A stretch of 64,000 bases of DNA from Pseudomonas sp. BN102 (GCF_029871245.1 NZ_SSON01000075.1:200943-264942); one strand, 5' to 3'. Numbered from the stretch's first letter, positions 9,188-19,253 are shown. Program-made: numbers and translations. Notes: a model not told the origin generated them from the letters alone.

Positions 9188-9232
9188 GCGGGGATGCCTA
9201 GCTCGCGGAGGAGGAAGGCGGGGATGCCTAGC
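9188..9232. repeat. 15-bp exact direct repeat upstream of rplM
   Basis: GCGGGGATGCCTAGC occurs at 9188-9202 and again at 9218-9232, that is 30 bp apart start to start, with GC-rich purine sequence between. It lies between the divergent tas-like and rplM genes, about 77 bp before the rplM -35 box. Function unknown. Confidence 0.6.
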
Positions 9233-9308
9233 CTGCCGAAAGAACCTTTGCCGTAGCGGACGCGCTGACCCGAGCCCCCGATAGCGTCTGTTTCCGGCTG
9301 CCTTGGTC

Positions 9309-9337
9309 TTGCCAGGGCGAGCACTATTCAGTAAGAT
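9309..9337 (+). promoter_or_regulatory. Promoter of the rplM-rpsI operon
   Basis: TTGCCA, a 17-nt spacer, then TAAGAT. A start of transcription near 9344 would leave a leader of about 35 nt before the rplM ATG. Confidence 0.65.
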
Positions 9338-9378
9338 CCGCCGTCTTATTTTCAGGGCGGCCCCTGAGGCTATAGCGA

Positions 9379-9807
9379 ATGAAGACTTTTACTGCAAAAC
9401 CGGAAACTGTTAAGCGCGACTGGTACGTCGTCGACGCTGCAGGTCAGACCCTGGGTCGTCTGGCCACCGAAATTGCCAGCCGTCTGCGTGGCAAGCACAA
9501 GCCGGAATACACCCCTCACGTTGACACCGGCGACTACATCGTCGTGATCAATGCCGAGCAGGTACGTGTTACTGGTGCCAAGACCACCGACAAGATGTAC
9601 TACTCGCACTCCGGTTTCCCGGGTGGCATCAAGGAAATCAACTTCGAGAAGCTGATTGCCAAGGCCCCCGAGCGCGTGATCGAGACCGCGGTCAAAGGCA
9701 TGCTGCCGAAGAACCCGCTGGGCCGCGACATGTATCGCAAGCTGAAGGTGTACAAGGGTGCTGTTCACCCGCACACCGCTCAGCAGCCCCAAGAACTGAA
9801 GATTTAA
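9379..9807 (+). CDS. rplM: 50S ribosomal protein L13
   Basis: This 142-residue protein has the standard L13 length and sequence ([20 protein letters not shown], the [20 protein letters not shown] block, and [10 protein letters not shown]). L13 is an early-assembly protein of the large ribosomal subunit that binds 23S rRNA. It is the first gene of the two-gene operon with rpsI, 14 nt apart. In E. coli L13 represses its own operon by binding the leader mRNA; whether the short leader here does the same cannot be told. Confidence 0.99.
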   Translation: MKTFTAKPETVKRDWYVVDAAGQTLGRLATEIASRLRGKHKPEYTPHVDTGDYIVVINAEQVRVTGAKTTDKMYYSHSGFPGGIKEINFEKLIAKAPERVIETAVKGMLPKNPLGRDMYRKLKVYKGAVHPHTAQQPQELKI

Positions 9808-9821
9808 CGGGATAGTTCATT

Positions 9822-10214
9822 ATGTCGGCGACTCAAAACTACGGCACTGGCCGTCGTAAGACTGCTACCGCTCGCGTCTTCCTGCGTCCGGGTACTGGCA
9901 AGATTTCCATCAACAATCGCACCCTGGATACCTTCTTCGGTCGCGAAACCGCTCGCATGGTCGTGCGTCAGCCGCTGGAGCTGACCCAGACCGTCGAGAA
10001 GTTCGACATCTACGTCACCGTCGTTGGCGGTGGTGTGAGCGGTCAAGCCGGTGCTATCCGTCACGGTATCACCCGCGCCCTGATCGAGTACGACGAAACC
10101 CTGCGCAGCCCGCTGCGCAAGGCCGGCTACGTGACTCGCGATGCTCGCGAAGTTGAACGTAAGAAAGTCGGTCTGCGTAAAGCGCGTAAGCGTCCGCAGT
10201 ACTCCAAGCGTTAA
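9822..10214 (+). CDS. rpsI: 30S ribosomal protein S9
   Basis: This 130-residue S9 has the usual N-terminal [15 protein letters not shown] motif and the conserved basic C-terminal tail ending RKRPQYSKR. The last arginine of this tail contacts the P-site tRNA anticodon region in the ribosome. It is cotranscribed with rplM and followed by a strong terminator. Confidence 0.99.
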   Translation: MSATQNYGTGRRKTATARVFLRPGTGKISINNRTLDTFFGRETARMVVRQPLELTQTVEKFDIYVTVVGGGVSGQAGAIRHGITRALIEYDETLRSPLRKAGYVTRDAREVERKKVGLRKARKRPQYSKR

Positions 10215-10226
10215 TTCGACGCTTGC

Positions 10227-10264
10227 AAAAAACGCCCAGTTTCTTCGGAGCTGGGCGTTTTTTT
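10227..10264 (+). terminator. Rho-independent terminator of rplM-rpsI
   Basis: AACGCCCAG / CTGGGCGTT stem with a TTTCTTCGGAG-type loop and a run of seven T residues. Confidence 0.92.
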
Positions 10265-10357
10265 ATGCGCTGAAAAGTTATGCCCTGCGACAGCTTGTCG
10301 CACGCCCAGATCCCCCGCCATTCAAGGCTTTCGGCCAATTTGTATCCGGCTATTACC

Positions 10358-10386
10358 TTGTCAGCAAAGGGGGTTTTCTTTACCAT
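10358..10386 (+). promoter_or_regulatory. Candidate promoter of petABC
   Basis: TTGTCA, a 17-nt spacer, then TACCAT in the 255-bp gap between rpsI and petA. Transcription would begin about 77 nt before the petA start codon. A small hairpin (AGGCCTG / CAGGCCA) lies in the predicted leader. Confidence 0.5.
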
Positions 10387-10469
10387 TTGGCGAATTTTTT
10401 GCGCGGCTCGATTTTTTACTTAGTAGAGGCCTGAACAACAGGCCACAAAAGCTGATGGGAGACGACTGA

Positions 10470-11063
10470 ATGAGCAATGACGGCGTGAATGCAGGCCGGC
10501 GTCGCTTCCTCGTAGCGGCCACGTCCGTGGTCGGTGCGGCGGGAGCGGTGGGGGCTGCGGTCCCGTTCGTGGGGTCATGGCTGCCCAGTGCCAAGGCCAA
10601 GGCCGCGGGTGCACCGGTCAAGGTGAATATAAGCAAGGTCGAGGCCGGCCAGCAGATCATCGCCGAATGGCGCGGTCAGCCGGTGTTCATCGTGCGTCGC
10701 ACCGAGGAGATCCTTGCGAATCTCCCGAAGATCCACGACCGCATGGCCGACCCGGAGTCCAAGGCTTCCGTGCAGCCGACCTACGTGGATCCGGTCAGCC
10801 GTTCGATCAAGCCGGAAATCCTCGTCCTGGTCGGTATCTGCACCCACCTGGGCTGCTCGCCGTCCTTCCGCCCGGAAGTCGCCCCGGCTGACCTGGGTGC
10901 CGAGTGGGTCGGTGGCTACTTCTGCCCCTGCCACGGCTCCCGCTACGACCTCGCCGGCCGTGTCTACAAGGCGCAACCCGCACCGATCAACCTGCCGGTG
11001 CCGCCTTACTCGTACGAGACGGATGACGTCATCGTCGTCGGTGTGGACCAGGAGAAGGCCTGA
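10470..11063 (+). CDS. petA: Ubiquinol-cytochrome c reductase, Rieske iron-sulfur subunit
   Basis: The 197-residue Rieske protein of the bc1 complex carries a 2Fe-2S cluster held by CTHLGC and CPCHGS, both intact. The N-terminus has a twin-arginine signal (GRRRFLVAATS) followed by a hydrophobic helix that stays as a membrane anchor, so the cluster domain lies on the periplasmic side. It takes one electron from ubiquinol and hands it to cytochrome c1. The stop codon overlaps the petB start (TGATG), so translation of the two is coupled. Confidence 0.98.
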   Translation: MSNDGVNAGRRRFLVAATSVVGAAGAVGAAVPFVGSWLPSAKAKAAGAPVKVNISKVEAGQQIIAEWRGQPVFIVRRTEEILANLPKIHDRMADPESKASVQPTYVDPVSRSIKPEILVLVGICTHLGCSPSFRPEVAPADLGAEWVGGYFCPCHGSRYDLAGRVYKAQPAPINLPVPPYSYETDDVIVVGVDQEKA

Positions 11064-12274
11064 TGAGCAAATTCATGGAATGGGTCGATGCGCGCTTCCC
11101 CGCGACCAAGATGTGGGAAGACCATCTGAGCAAGTACTACGCGCCGAAGAACTTCAACTTCTTCTACTTCTTCGGTTCGCTGGCACTGCTGGTACTGGTC
11201 AACCAGATCCTCACCGGTATCTGGCTGACCATGAGCTTCACTCCCTCCGCCGAGGAAGCCTTCGCGTCCGTCGAATACATCATGCGCGACGTGGAGTACG
11301 GCTGGATCATCCGCTACCTGCACTCCACCGGTGCATCGGCGTTCTTCATCGTCGTCTACCTGCACATGTTCCGCGGTCTGCTCTACGGCTCCTACCAGAA
11401 GCCGCGCGAGCTGGTGTGGATCTTCGGCATGCTGATCTACCTCGCCCTGATGGCCGAGGCCTTCATGGGCTACCTGCTGCCCTGGGGCCAGATGTCCTAC
11501 TGGGGTGCCCAGGTGATCATCTCGCTGTTCGGTGCCATCCCGGTGGTGGGCGATGACCTCACCCAGTGGATCCGTGGTGACTACCTGATCTCCGGCATCA
11601 CCCTGAACCGCTTCTTCGCCCTGCACGTGATTGCCCTGCCGATCGTCCTGCTCGGCCTGGTCGTGCTGCACATCCTGGCGCTGCACGAGGTGGGTTCGAA
11701 CAACCCGGACGGCGTGGACATCAAGAAGAAGAAGGACGAGAACGGCATTCCGCTGGACGGTATCGCGTTCCATCCCTACTACTCCGTGAAAGACATCGTG
11801 GGCGTAGTGGTATTCCTCTTCGTGTTCTGCTTCGTGGTGTTCTTCTTCCCGGAAATGGGCGGTTACTTCCTCGAGAAGCCGAACTTCGAACAGGCCAACC
11901 CGTTCAAGACCCCTGAGCACATCGCGCCGGTGTGGTACTTCACCCCCTTCTACGCGATTCTCCGTGCGGTACCGGACAAGCTCCTTGGCGTAATCGCCAT
12001 GGGCGCTGCCATCGCCGTACTGTTCGTGCTGCCGTGGCTGGACCGCAGCCCGGTGAAATCGATGCGCTACAAGGGCTGGCTGAGCAAGATCTGGCTGCTG
12101 GTGTTCTGCGTGTCCTTCGTCATCCTCGGCGTGCTGGGTGTTCTGGCGCCGACCCCGGGCCGTACGTTGCTGTCGCAGGTGTGCACCACCCTGTACTTCG
12201 CGTACTTCATCCTGATGCCGTTCTACACCAGGATGGAAAAAACCAAACCGGTTCCGGAAAGGGTGACGGGCTAA
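11063..12274 (+). CDS. petB: Cytochrome b of the bc1 complex
   Basis: This 403-residue integral membrane protein is the diheme cytochrome b with both quinone sites. Characteristic segments include HSTGASAFFIVVYLHMFRGL with heme-ligating histidines, the LPWGQMSYWGA region of the Qo site and PVWYFTPFYAILR near the Qo PEWY position. Here that motif reads PVWY instead of PEWY, as in several proteobacterial cytochromes b. About eight membrane helices are expected. It overlaps petA by one base and petC by one base. Confidence 0.98.
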   Translation: MSKFMEWVDARFPATKMWEDHLSKYYAPKNFNFFYFFGSLALLVLVNQILTGIWLTMSFTPSAEEAFASVEYIMRDVEYGWIIRYLHSTGASAFFIVVYLHMFRGLLYGSYQKPRELVWIFGMLIYLALMAEAFMGYLLPWGQMSYWGAQVIISLFGAIPVVGDDLTQWIRGDYLISGITLNRFFALHVIALPIVLLGLVVLHILALHEVGSNNPDGVDIKKKKDENGIPLDGIAFHPYYSVKDIVGVVVFLFVFCFVVFFFPEMGGYFLEKPNFEQANPFKTPEHIAPVWYFTPFYAILRAVPDKLLGVIAMGAAIAVLFVLPWLDRSPVKSMRYKGWLSKIWLLVFCVSFVILGVLGVLAPTPGRTLLSQVCTTLYFAYFILMPFYTRMEKTKPVPERVTG

Positions 12275-13053
12275 TGAAAAAGCTATTTGCTGCATTTGTA
12301 TTTGCTGCGCTGCCGGCTCTTTCCTTCGCGAGCGGTGGTGAAGTGCATCTGGACAAGGTCGACATCGATCTCACCGACAAAGCTGCCATGCAGGACGGCG
12401 CGCGTACCTTCGCGAACTACTGCATGGGCTGCCACAGTGCCAAGTTCCAGCGCTACGAGCGTGTGGCCAAGGATCTGGGCATTCCCGAAGAACTGATGCT
12501 GGAAAACCTGGTCTTCACTGGCGCCAAGATCGGCGACCACATGAAGATCGGCATGCAGCCCCAGGATGCCAAGGTCTGGTTCGGTGCGGCTCCGCCCGAC
12601 CTGACCCTGGTAGCCCGCGTGCGCGGCACCGACTGGCTGTACAGCTACCTGCGCTCGTTCTACGAAGATCCTGCACGTCCGTGGGGCGTGAACAACAAGG
12701 TCTTCCCGAACGTCGGCATGCCGAACGTCCTGGTCAGCCTGCAAGGCCGTCAGGTCGTAGGTTGCAAGCAGGTTCAGGTGGTGGAAGACGGCAAGAAGCA
12801 GTTCGATCCGCTGACCGGCGCTCCGCTGACTCATGAAGCGTGCGATCAGCTCACCGTACTGCCGAAGACCGGCAAGCTGACCGAAGCCGAGTTCGACGAG
12901 AAGGTCCAGAACCTCGTGACCTTCCTCGCTTACTCCGCCAACCCGGTCAAGCTGGAAAGCCAGCGCGTCGGTACCTACGTCCTGCTGTACCTGGCGTTCT
13001 TCTTCGTGTTCGCCTACCTGCTCAAGCGTGAGTACTGGAAGGACGTGCACTGA
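12274..13053 (+). CDS. petC: Cytochrome c1 of the bc1 complex
   Basis: The 259-residue protein has a signal peptide (MKKLFAAFVFAALPALSFA), a CMGCH heme-attachment motif near residues 50-54, an axial methionine probably in the GMPN segment, and a C-terminal anchor helix (YVLLYLAFFFVFAYLL). It receives electrons from the Rieske protein and reduces soluble cytochrome c in the periplasm. The ATG at 12274 shares a base with the petB stop. The last gene of the petABC operon. Confidence 0.98.
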   Translation: MKKLFAAFVFAALPALSFASGGEVHLDKVDIDLTDKAAMQDGARTFANYCMGCHSAKFQRYERVAKDLGIPEELMLENLVFTGAKIGDHMKIGMQPQDAKVWFGAAPPDLTLVARVRGTDWLYSYLRSFYEDPARPWGVNNKVFPNVGMPNVLVSLQGRQVVGCKQVQVVEDGKKQFDPLTGAPLTHEACDQLTVLPKTGKLTEAEFDEKVQNLVTFLAYSANPVKLESQRVGTYVLLYLAFFFVFAYLLKREYWKDVH

Positions 13054-13077
13054 TACACTGCTGCACCGTCGTACGAA

Positions 13078-13110
13078 GCGCGCGCCCTTAGTGGGCGCGC
13101 GCGTCTTTTT
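13078..13110 (+). terminator. Terminator after petC
   Basis: GCGCGCGCCC / GGGCGCGCGC stem with a 5-nt loop and a TCTTTTT tail. Confidence 0.85.
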
Positions 13111-13142
13111 GCCCCTGAATAATCCCGAGTGAGGAGGGCGCA

Positions 13143-13760
13143 ATGGCCGTCACCAACAGGCTGGCCTGTTACTCCGACCCTGCCGACCACTATTCCCATC
13201 GCGTACGCATTGTGCTCGCCGAGAAAGGTGTCGCTGCCGAAATTATCAATGTCGAGCCTGGACGCTGCCCGCCCAAGCTGGCCGAGGTCAATCCCTACGG
13301 CAGCGTGCCGACCCTGGTGGACCGTGATCTGGCGCTCTATGAGTCGACCGTGGTAATGGAGTACCTCGAGGAGCGCTACCCCCATCCGCCATTGCTTCCG
13401 GTCTATCCGGTGGCTCGCGCCAACAGCCGCCTGCTCATTCACCGCGTGCAGCGCGACTGGTGCTCGCTGGTGGATCGTATCCTCGATCCTCGCAGCAAGG
13501 ACGCCGACAAGGCCCTGGCGCGCAAGGAGCTGCGCGAGAGCCTGACCGGCGTATCGCCGTTGTTTGCGGACAAGCCCTACTTTCTGAGCGAAGATTTCAG
13601 CTTGGTGGACTGCTGCCTGCTGCCGATACTCTGGCGCCTTCCCCTGTTGGGCATCGAGCTGCCGAGGCCGGCCAAGCCCCTCCTGGACTACATGGAGCGG
13701 GCCTTCGTTCGAGATTCCTTCCGAGCCAGCCTGTCCGACGTCGAACGCGACATGCGCTGA
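13143..13760 (+). CDS. sspA: Stringent starvation protein A
   Basis: This 205-residue GST-fold protein binds RNA polymerase and adjusts transcription under starvation and acid stress. The N-terminal thioredoxin-like part has [20 protein letters not shown] with the [14 protein letters not shown] segment; the conserved PHP-type surface motif used by SspA to contact sigma70 is represented by YPHPPLLP. It lacks a standard GST catalytic signature, as expected for SspA. It sits in an operon with sspB, 10 nt apart, as in most gammaproteobacteria. Confidence 0.95.
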   Translation: MAVTNRLACYSDPADHYSHRVRIVLAEKGVAAEIINVEPGRCPPKLAEVNPYGSVPTLVDRDLALYESTVVMEYLEERYPHPPLLPVYPVARANSRLLIHRVQRDWCSLVDRILDPRSKDADKALARKELRESLTGVSPLFADKPYFLSEDFSLVDCCLLPILWRLPLLGIELPRPAKPLLDYMERAFVRDSFRASLSDVERDMR

Positions 13761-13770
13761 GGAGACCAAG

Positions 13771-14199
13771 ATGAACTCCAGTCGCCCCTACCTGGTTCGT
13801 GCCCTCTACGAGTGGATAGTCGACAACGACTGCACGCCCCACCTGTTGGTCAATGCCGAGCATGCGGGTGTGCAGGTGCCGACAGGCTATGCCAATGACG
13901 GCCAGATCGTGCTCAATGTATCGCCCAGCGCCGTGCGCCACCTGCACATGGACAACGAGGCAGTGAGCTTCGAAGGGCGCTTCGGTGGTGTGGCTCACAG
14001 CCTCTACATCCCGTCGGCGGCGGTCATGGCCATCTATGCCCGGGAGAATGGCCAGGGCATGGTCTTCGACCTCGAGCCGCCATTGTCGGACGACGATCCT
14101 GGCCCCGAAGACGGCGGCCCGTCCGGCGGCGAGCCGTCGAGCTCGGGAGGCGACCCCTCGCGTCCCAGCGGCAGGCCCAGCCTGAAAGTGGTCAAGTGA
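13771..14199 (+). CDS. sspB: ClpXP protease specificity-enhancing factor SspB
   Basis: SspB tethers ssrA-tagged proteins, and RseA in E. coli, to the ClpXP protease. The folded domain (about residues 1-108) contains RPYLVRALYEWIVDNDCTPH and VLNVSPSAVRHLHM. A flexible linker rich in G, S, P, D and E follows. The last residues SLKVVK match the ClpX-binding tail of E. coli SspB (LRVVK), so the tethering function looks intact. At 142 residues the length is typical. Confidence 0.96.
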   Translation: MNSSRPYLVRALYEWIVDNDCTPHLLVNAEHAGVQVPTGYANDGQIVLNVSPSAVRHLHMDNEAVSFEGRFGGVAHSLYIPSAAVMAIYARENGQGMVFDLEPPLSDDDPGPEDGGPSGGEPSSSGGDPSRPSGRPSLKVVK

Positions 14200-14200
14200 C

Positions 14201-14232
14201 AAAAAAGGCGATCCAGTGGATCGCCTTTTTTT
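14201..14232. terminator. Bidirectional terminator between sspB and dolP
   Basis: GGCGATCCAGTGGATCGCC hairpin flanked by six A on the left and seven T on the right. Confidence 0.92.
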
Positions 14233-14248
14233 GTGCCTGCCGGATCGG

Positions 14249-15381
<1,133 letters not shown>

Positions 15382-15397
15382 TCAGTGGGGCGACCGA

Positions 15398-15766
15398 TCA
15401 GGTGTCGAAGGCGTTCTTCAGCCAGGTCAGTCGCGGGGGCGAATCGCCGTCCATTGCTTCGACGGCAATCACATCAAATCGACAAGGGTATCTTGCCCAG
15501 CGGGATTCCTGCTGGAGGAACTGCTGGGCGGCGTAAGCCAGTTTTTCGCGCTTGCGGGCATCGACGCTCTCGAGGGCGCCGCCCCAGCCGGCATGACGCC
15601 GATAGCGGACTTCGGCGAATACTACTGTATCGCCGTCGAGCATGACCAGATCGAGCTCGCCGCGCCGGCACAGCCAGTTCTGCGACAGCAGGCGCAGTCC
15701 ATTTGCTTCGAGATGAGCGCGGGCAAGGGCTTCCGCCGCCTGCCCGCGGCTGCGGGCGTCACTCAA
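15398..15766 (-). CDS. yraN: YraN/UPF0102 family endonuclease-fold protein
   Basis: This 122-residue small protein has a PD-(D/E)XK-like nuclease fold. Family residues are visible in GQAAEALARAHLEANGL, CRRGELDLVMLDG and VVFAEVRYR; the usual ExK is ExR here. Its function is unknown; a Holliday-junction-type role has been suggested from the fold only. I chose the TTG at 15766, which overlaps the lpoA stop (TTGA), because the family N-terminus starts immediately after it and no ATG is available before the conserved region. Confidence 0.85.
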   Translation of the reverse strand: MSDARSRGQAAEALARAHLEANGLRLLSQNWLCRRGELDLVMLDGDTVVFAEVRYRRHAGWGGALESVDARKREKLAYAAQQFLQQESRWARYPCRFDVIAVEAMDGDSPPRLTWLKNAFDT

Positions 15767-17574
15767 GAGTCGCTGTCTTTCAGTCGCTGTACCTGCCCAT
15801 CGCGGAACTCGGCCCAGGGTAGCTGGCGCTCGATGCGACGGGCGGGATTGAGACTGAGGCGGCCGGACAGACCGTCCACTTGGGTATCCGGCAGGGCCCT
15901 CAGCTGCGCCAGGCGCGGTGCCAGGCGGTAGGCGTCGGCGCCCATGGCGTAGAGCCGGCCCAGGCTGCCGCCGGCCTGCGGCCATTGGCTGCCCACCTGC
16001 TGGCGCAGCGGATCGTCGCCATTCAGCAGCCAGGGAGTCTCGCAGAAGCGGATGCCGTTCAGGTCCTGGTACTGGGCCTGGTCGTTGCCTGCGGCATAGA
16101 GGTGCGAAGTGGAGTAGACCGGCACGTCGCCAGCGTACTGGAAGGCCAGGGTCGGCTTGATCTGCTGGGCCTGTTGCGGTGTTGCGGCGAGGAAGATGAA
16201 GTCGACGTCCTGGCGGCGTGCTGGCTGTGCGGCCACTGGTACGCCCAGGGTGCCTTGCAGGCGCTTGGCGCGGGCTTCGCTCTGGCGCAGCTGGAACAGG
16301 TCGGCGATCTGCTGGGCCAGGGCTACCGGCTGGTCGACGTGTTCGGCGGCGATCAGGCGGCCGCCGGCAGCCTGCCAGCTCTGCTGGAAGGCGTTCAGCA
16401 CGCGGTCACCCCATTCGCCGCGAGGGACCAGGGCAACGGCGCTGCGCATGCCGTCGGCCCAGGCGCGACGAGCGACTTCGCGGGCTTCGTCCTCGGCGGC
16501 GAGGCCGAACTGGAAGAGCTGCGCCGGGGCTTCCTGGCCGGCATCGCTGTAATTCAGGGCCAGGGTGGTGATGGGTAGCTGCTCGCGGGTGCTGAGCTGC
16601 TTCACCAGCGGCTTCTCCAGCGGGCCGACCACCAGTTGCACGCCGTCGGCCTGGGCTTGGCGGTAGAACTCATCGATGGAGGTCAGTTTCGAGCTGTCGT
16701 AGAGGGTAATGGCTGGTTGTGGCTGGCCTGATTGCTTGGCCTGGTAGTGGGCGGCCAGGAAGCCATCGCGCAGGGCGCGGGACACCGAAGCGAGCTGGCC
16801 TTCCTGGGGCAGCAGCAGGGCAATCTTGGTCAGCGGTTGGCCGGCGATCTCCTTCAGCTTGGTCAGGGGATCCGGCAGCTGCTTGGCCGCGGGGTGGTCG
16901 GGATTCCGGGCGCGCCAGTCGTCAATGGCGGCCTGCTGTTGTTCCAGGGTGGAGGAGGTCTTGGTCAGGCGGGCGAGCTCGAGCCAGCCGGCCAGGTCGT
17001 TTTCACCGCCGCCTTGCAGTTGCTCCAGCGGCAGGCTGGAGACCAGAGCCCAGATGGCTTCGTGGTTGGCGTTGGCCGCGTTTTCGCTCAGCAGCGGGGC
17101 GATGAACACGCGCTCGCGGGCAGCGGCGAGGTTCTTGCCGTCGGCCTCCAGTGCGCGAGCGCGGACCAGCTGGGTGCGTACCTGCTGCTCCACCGGCAGT
17201 TCGGCCAGGCGCTCCAGGCTCGGATGGCTCAGGGCCTTGAGGGCGCTCTTGGGCTGGTTGCGGGCCATGGCCAGTTCGGCGGCCAGGGTGCTGGCGAATA
17301 TCTGCTGGGCGGGCTTCAGGCCTTCCAGCGGGATCTGCTCCAGGATGCGTGCCGAGCGGCCGATATCCTGCTGCTGGTAGGCGAGGTCGGCGGCGGACAG
17401 GCGCAGCAGGACCGCTTCCTCCGGCTCGGCTTCACTGGCCTGCTGCAGCAACTGCTCGATGCTGGCCTCAGGCGTGCGGGGCAGTTCGCCGAGGCTGGAC
17501 GAGGGCGAGCTGGCGCAGGCAACCAGCAGGCCGGCGAGGCAGAGGGCGGAGAGCGGACGCAGGCAAGCGATCAT
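15763..17574 (-). CDS. lpoA: Penicillin-binding protein activator LpoA
   Basis: This 603-residue outer-membrane lipoprotein has signal peptide and lipobox LVAC (Cys20). The N-terminal half is helical and TPR-like (about residues 35-240). The C-terminal half (about 255-590) has a periplasmic-binding-protein-like fold, beginning KIALLLPQEGQLASVSRALRD. In E. coli LpoA reaches across the periplasm to stimulate PBP1A; in Pseudomonas the equivalent partner is inferred. The gene starts 121 nt from the divergently transcribed rsmI and couples to yraN through a 4-nt overlap. Confidence 0.93.
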   Translation of the reverse strand: MIACLRPLSALCLAGLLVACASSPSSSLGELPRTPEASIEQLLQQASEAEPEEAVLLRLSAADLAYQQQDIGRSARILEQIPLEGLKPAQQIFASTLAAELAMARNQPKSALKALSHPSLERLAELPVEQQVRTQLVRARALEADGKNLAAARERVFIAPLLSENAANANHEAIWALVSSLPLEQLQGGGENDLAGWLELARLTKTSSTLEQQQAAIDDWRARNPDHPAAKQLPDPLTKLKEIAGQPLTKIALLLPQEGQLASVSRALRDGFLAAHYQAKQSGQPQPAITLYDSSKLTSIDEFYRQAQADGVQLVVGPLEKPLVKQLSTREQLPITTLALNYSDAGQEAPAQLFQFGLAAEDEAREVARRAWADGMRSAVALVPRGEWGDRVLNAFQQSWQAAGGRLIAAEHVDQPVALAQQIADLFQLRQSEARAKRLQGTLGVPVAAQPARRQDVDFIFLAATPQQAQQIKPTLAFQYAGDVPVYSTSHLYAAGNDQAQYQDLNGIRFCETPWLLNGDDPLRQQVGSQWPQAGGSLGRLYAMGADAYRLAPRLAQLRALPDTQVDGLSGRLSLNPARRIERQLPWAEFRDGQVQRLKDSDS

Positions 17575-17695
17575 TTATCGGTCCCGATACTCGTTGAAAG
17601 AAAGACGCGATTGTACCCAAGGCCCGGGTGGGGCGCGATGTCGGTCCTGTGAATAGGGATACAATGCGCGCTTTCAGTCATTTCCGAGGTGCCCA

Positions 17696-18568
17696 GTGAC
17701 CCTTTCTTCCGCCTCCGGCAGCGCTCCCGGCACCCTCTACGTGGTGGCGACGCCCATCGGCAACCTGGACGACATCAGCGCCAGGGCCCTGCGGGTGCTG
17801 CGCGAGGTGGCGCTGATCGCCGCCGAAGATACCCGGCACTCGATCCGCCTGCTGCAGCACTTCGGCATCGAGACGCCGCTGGCGGCCTGCCACGAGCACA
17901 ACGAGCGCGACCAGGGCGGGCGCTTCCTGGCGCGCTTGCAGGCGGGCGACGATGTGGCGCTGATTTCCGACGCTGGCACACCGCTGATTTCCGATCCGGG
18001 TTTCCATCTCGTGCGCCAGGCGCGCGCGGCCGGGGTTTCCGTGGTCCCGGTTCCCGGCGCCTGCGCGCTGGTCGCGGCGCTATCGGCCGCGGGCCTGCCG
18101 TCGGATCGCTTCATATTCGAGGGCTTCCTGCCGGCCAAGGCCAATGCTCGCCGTGGCCGTCTGGAGCAGATAAAGGAAGAGCCGCGCACCTTGATCTTCT
18201 ACGAAGCGCCGCACCGTCTGCTGGAGTCCCTGGAGGATATGCGTGAGGTGTTCGGCGGTGATCGCCCGGCGGTGCTGGCCCGAGAATTGACCAAGACCTT
18301 CGAGACCTTGAAGGGCGCACCATTGAGCGAGTTGTGCGGGTGGGTCGCCGCGGACTCCAATCAGCAGCGAGGCGAATGCGTCGTGCTGGTGGGTGGCTGG
18401 CAGGCCCCGGAAGGTGAGGGCGCCCTGAGCGCGGAGGCGCTGCGGGTGCTCGACCTGCTGCTGGGGGAGTTGCCCCTCAAGCGTGCCGCTGCCCTGGCGG
18501 CGGAGATCACTGGCGTACGCAAGAATCTGCTCTACCAGGCGGCTCTGGAGCGGCAGGGCGATTCCTGA
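17696..18568 (+). CDS. rsmI: 16S rRNA (cytidine-1402-2'-O)-methyltransferase RsmI
   Basis: This 290-residue tetrapyrrole-methylase-fold enzyme methylates the 2'-OH of C1402 in the 16S rRNA decoding centre. Its signatures are [37 protein letters not shown] and [19 protein letters not shown]1402 also receives an N4-methyl group from RsmH, encoded about 1.2 kb downstream. Start is GTG with a GAGG RBS 6 nt upstream. The gene is divergent from lpoA and is followed at once by rnpB. Confidence 0.97.
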   Translation: MTLSSASGSAPGTLYVVATPIGNLDDISARALRVLREVALIAAEDTRHSIRLLQHFGIETPLAACHEHNERDQGGRFLARLQAGDDVALISDAGTPLISDPGFHLVRQARAAGVSVVPVPGACALVAALSAAGLPSDRFIFEGFLPAKANARRGRLEQIKEEPRTLIFYEAPHRLLESLEDMREVFGGDRPAVLARELTKTFETLKGAPLSELCGWVAADSNQQRGECVVLVGGWQAPEGEGALSAEALRVLDLLLGELPLKRAAALAAEITGVRKNLLYQAALERQGDS

Positions 18569-18570
18569 GC

Positions 18571-18598
18571 TTGTTCTTCCGGCCTCCTGCCGTTAACC
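18571..18598 (+). promoter_or_regulatory. Candidate promoter of rnpB
   Basis: TTGTTC, 16-nt spacer, TTAACC, placed just after the rsmI stop codon and 10 nt before the 5' end of the mature RNA at about 18609. Confidence 0.5.
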
Positions 18599-18608
18599 TT
18601 GGCAGCGG

Positions 18609-18965
18609 AGAGTCGATCGGACAGTCGCTGTCTCATTTCGTTCGTCGATTTTGAGAGGGAGGAAAGTCCGGGCTCCATAGGGCGGAGTGCCAGGTAACGC
18701 CTGGGAGGCGCAAGCCTACGGAAAGTGCCACAGAAAATAACCGCCTAAGCGCGTAAGCGCCGGTAAGGGTGAAAAGGTGCGGTAAGAGCGCACCGCACGA
18801 CTGGTAACAGTTCGTGGCTAGGCAAACCCCACTCGGAGCAAGACCAAATAGGAATCCATGGCGCGGCCCGCGTCGGATTCGGGTAGGTTGCTAAAGGCTG
18901 TCAGTGATGGCAGCCGTAGATGAATGACTGTCCTCGACAGAACCCGGCTTACAGATCGACTCTCT
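18609..18965 (+). ncRNA. rnpB: RNase P RNA (M1 RNA), bacterial type A
   Basis: This is the catalytic RNA of RNase P, which matures tRNA 5' ends. Hallmark conserved segments are GAGGGAGGAAAGTCCGGGCT near 18653-18672, the ACAGAAA block near 18730, CCCACTCGGAGCAAGACCAA near 18828-18847, and the P1 helix formed by AGAGTCGATC at the 5' end and GATCGACTCT at the 3' end. At about 355 nt it has the expected length. The ends are set by P1 pairing and may be off by a few bases. An obvious T-tailed terminator was not seen right after it. Confidence 0.97.
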
Positions 18966-19179
18966 ACTTCTTTCCCTCCGCTTTAGCTGCGCAGCGCTCT
19001 CTTCCCTGCCGTCGAAATACCGAAAAGATCTTACTCTTAACAATTCACTTTAAGTTTGAAGTTCAGTCCGCTGTAAGTGCTGGATTTTGCTCTCCCTTTG
19101 TCCCTCGAAAACCTTCCAAATCCCCACCTATCCCTCGCTAAATTGCCGTCCTGTAAGGAATTTTCCCCTTTTTCCTGCC
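18966..19179 (+). other. Gene-free spacer between rnpB and the mraZ promoter
   Basis: This stretch is noticeably richer in A and T, and in pyrimidine runs, than the neighbouring genes. I see no convincing coding sequence or RNA fold in it. A short open frame that starts inside rnpB has no family character. It may hold the 3' end processing and termination region of rnpB. Confidence 0.5.
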
Positions 19180-19209
19180 TTGACGGTGGGGCTGGCGCAT
19201 TTCTATAGT
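19180..19209 (+). promoter_or_regulatory. Principal promoter of the mraZ / dcw cluster (Pmra)
   Basis: TTGACG, an 18-nt spacer, then TATAGT. The transcript would start close to 19216 and lead directly into the MraZ boxes and the mraZ gene. It is the best -35/-10 pair in the spacer. Confidence 0.72.
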
Positions 19210-19217
19210 GTGCGGAA

Positions 19218-19253
19218 GTGGAGCGAAGTGGGTAGAAGTGGGACTTACTGGCA
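19218..19253 (+). promoter_or_regulatory. MraZ operator: tandem GTGG boxes at 10-bp spacing
   Basis: GTGGAG, GTGGGT and GTGGGA start at 19218, 19228 and 19238, with a weaker CTGGCA at 19248, all exactly 10 bp apart. MraZ in E. coli and other bacteria binds such GTGGG-type direct repeats in its own 5' region and represses or tunes the cluster. The 10-bp phase puts each box on the same face of the helix. Confidence 0.8.

Noticed and set aside
10069-10386. Minus-strand frame across the end of rpsI and the petA leader
   Set aside because: It overlaps the rpsI coding end and the terminator, with basic random-looking composition.
10261-10469. Possible small RNA in the rpsI-petA gap
   Set aside because: Only a terminator, a candidate promoter and a small leader hairpin were found; nothing distinguishes it from an ordinary leader.
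18920-19141. Short plus-strand frame starting inside rnpB
   Set aside because: It overlaps the 3' end of the RNase P RNA and has no RBS or conserved sequence.
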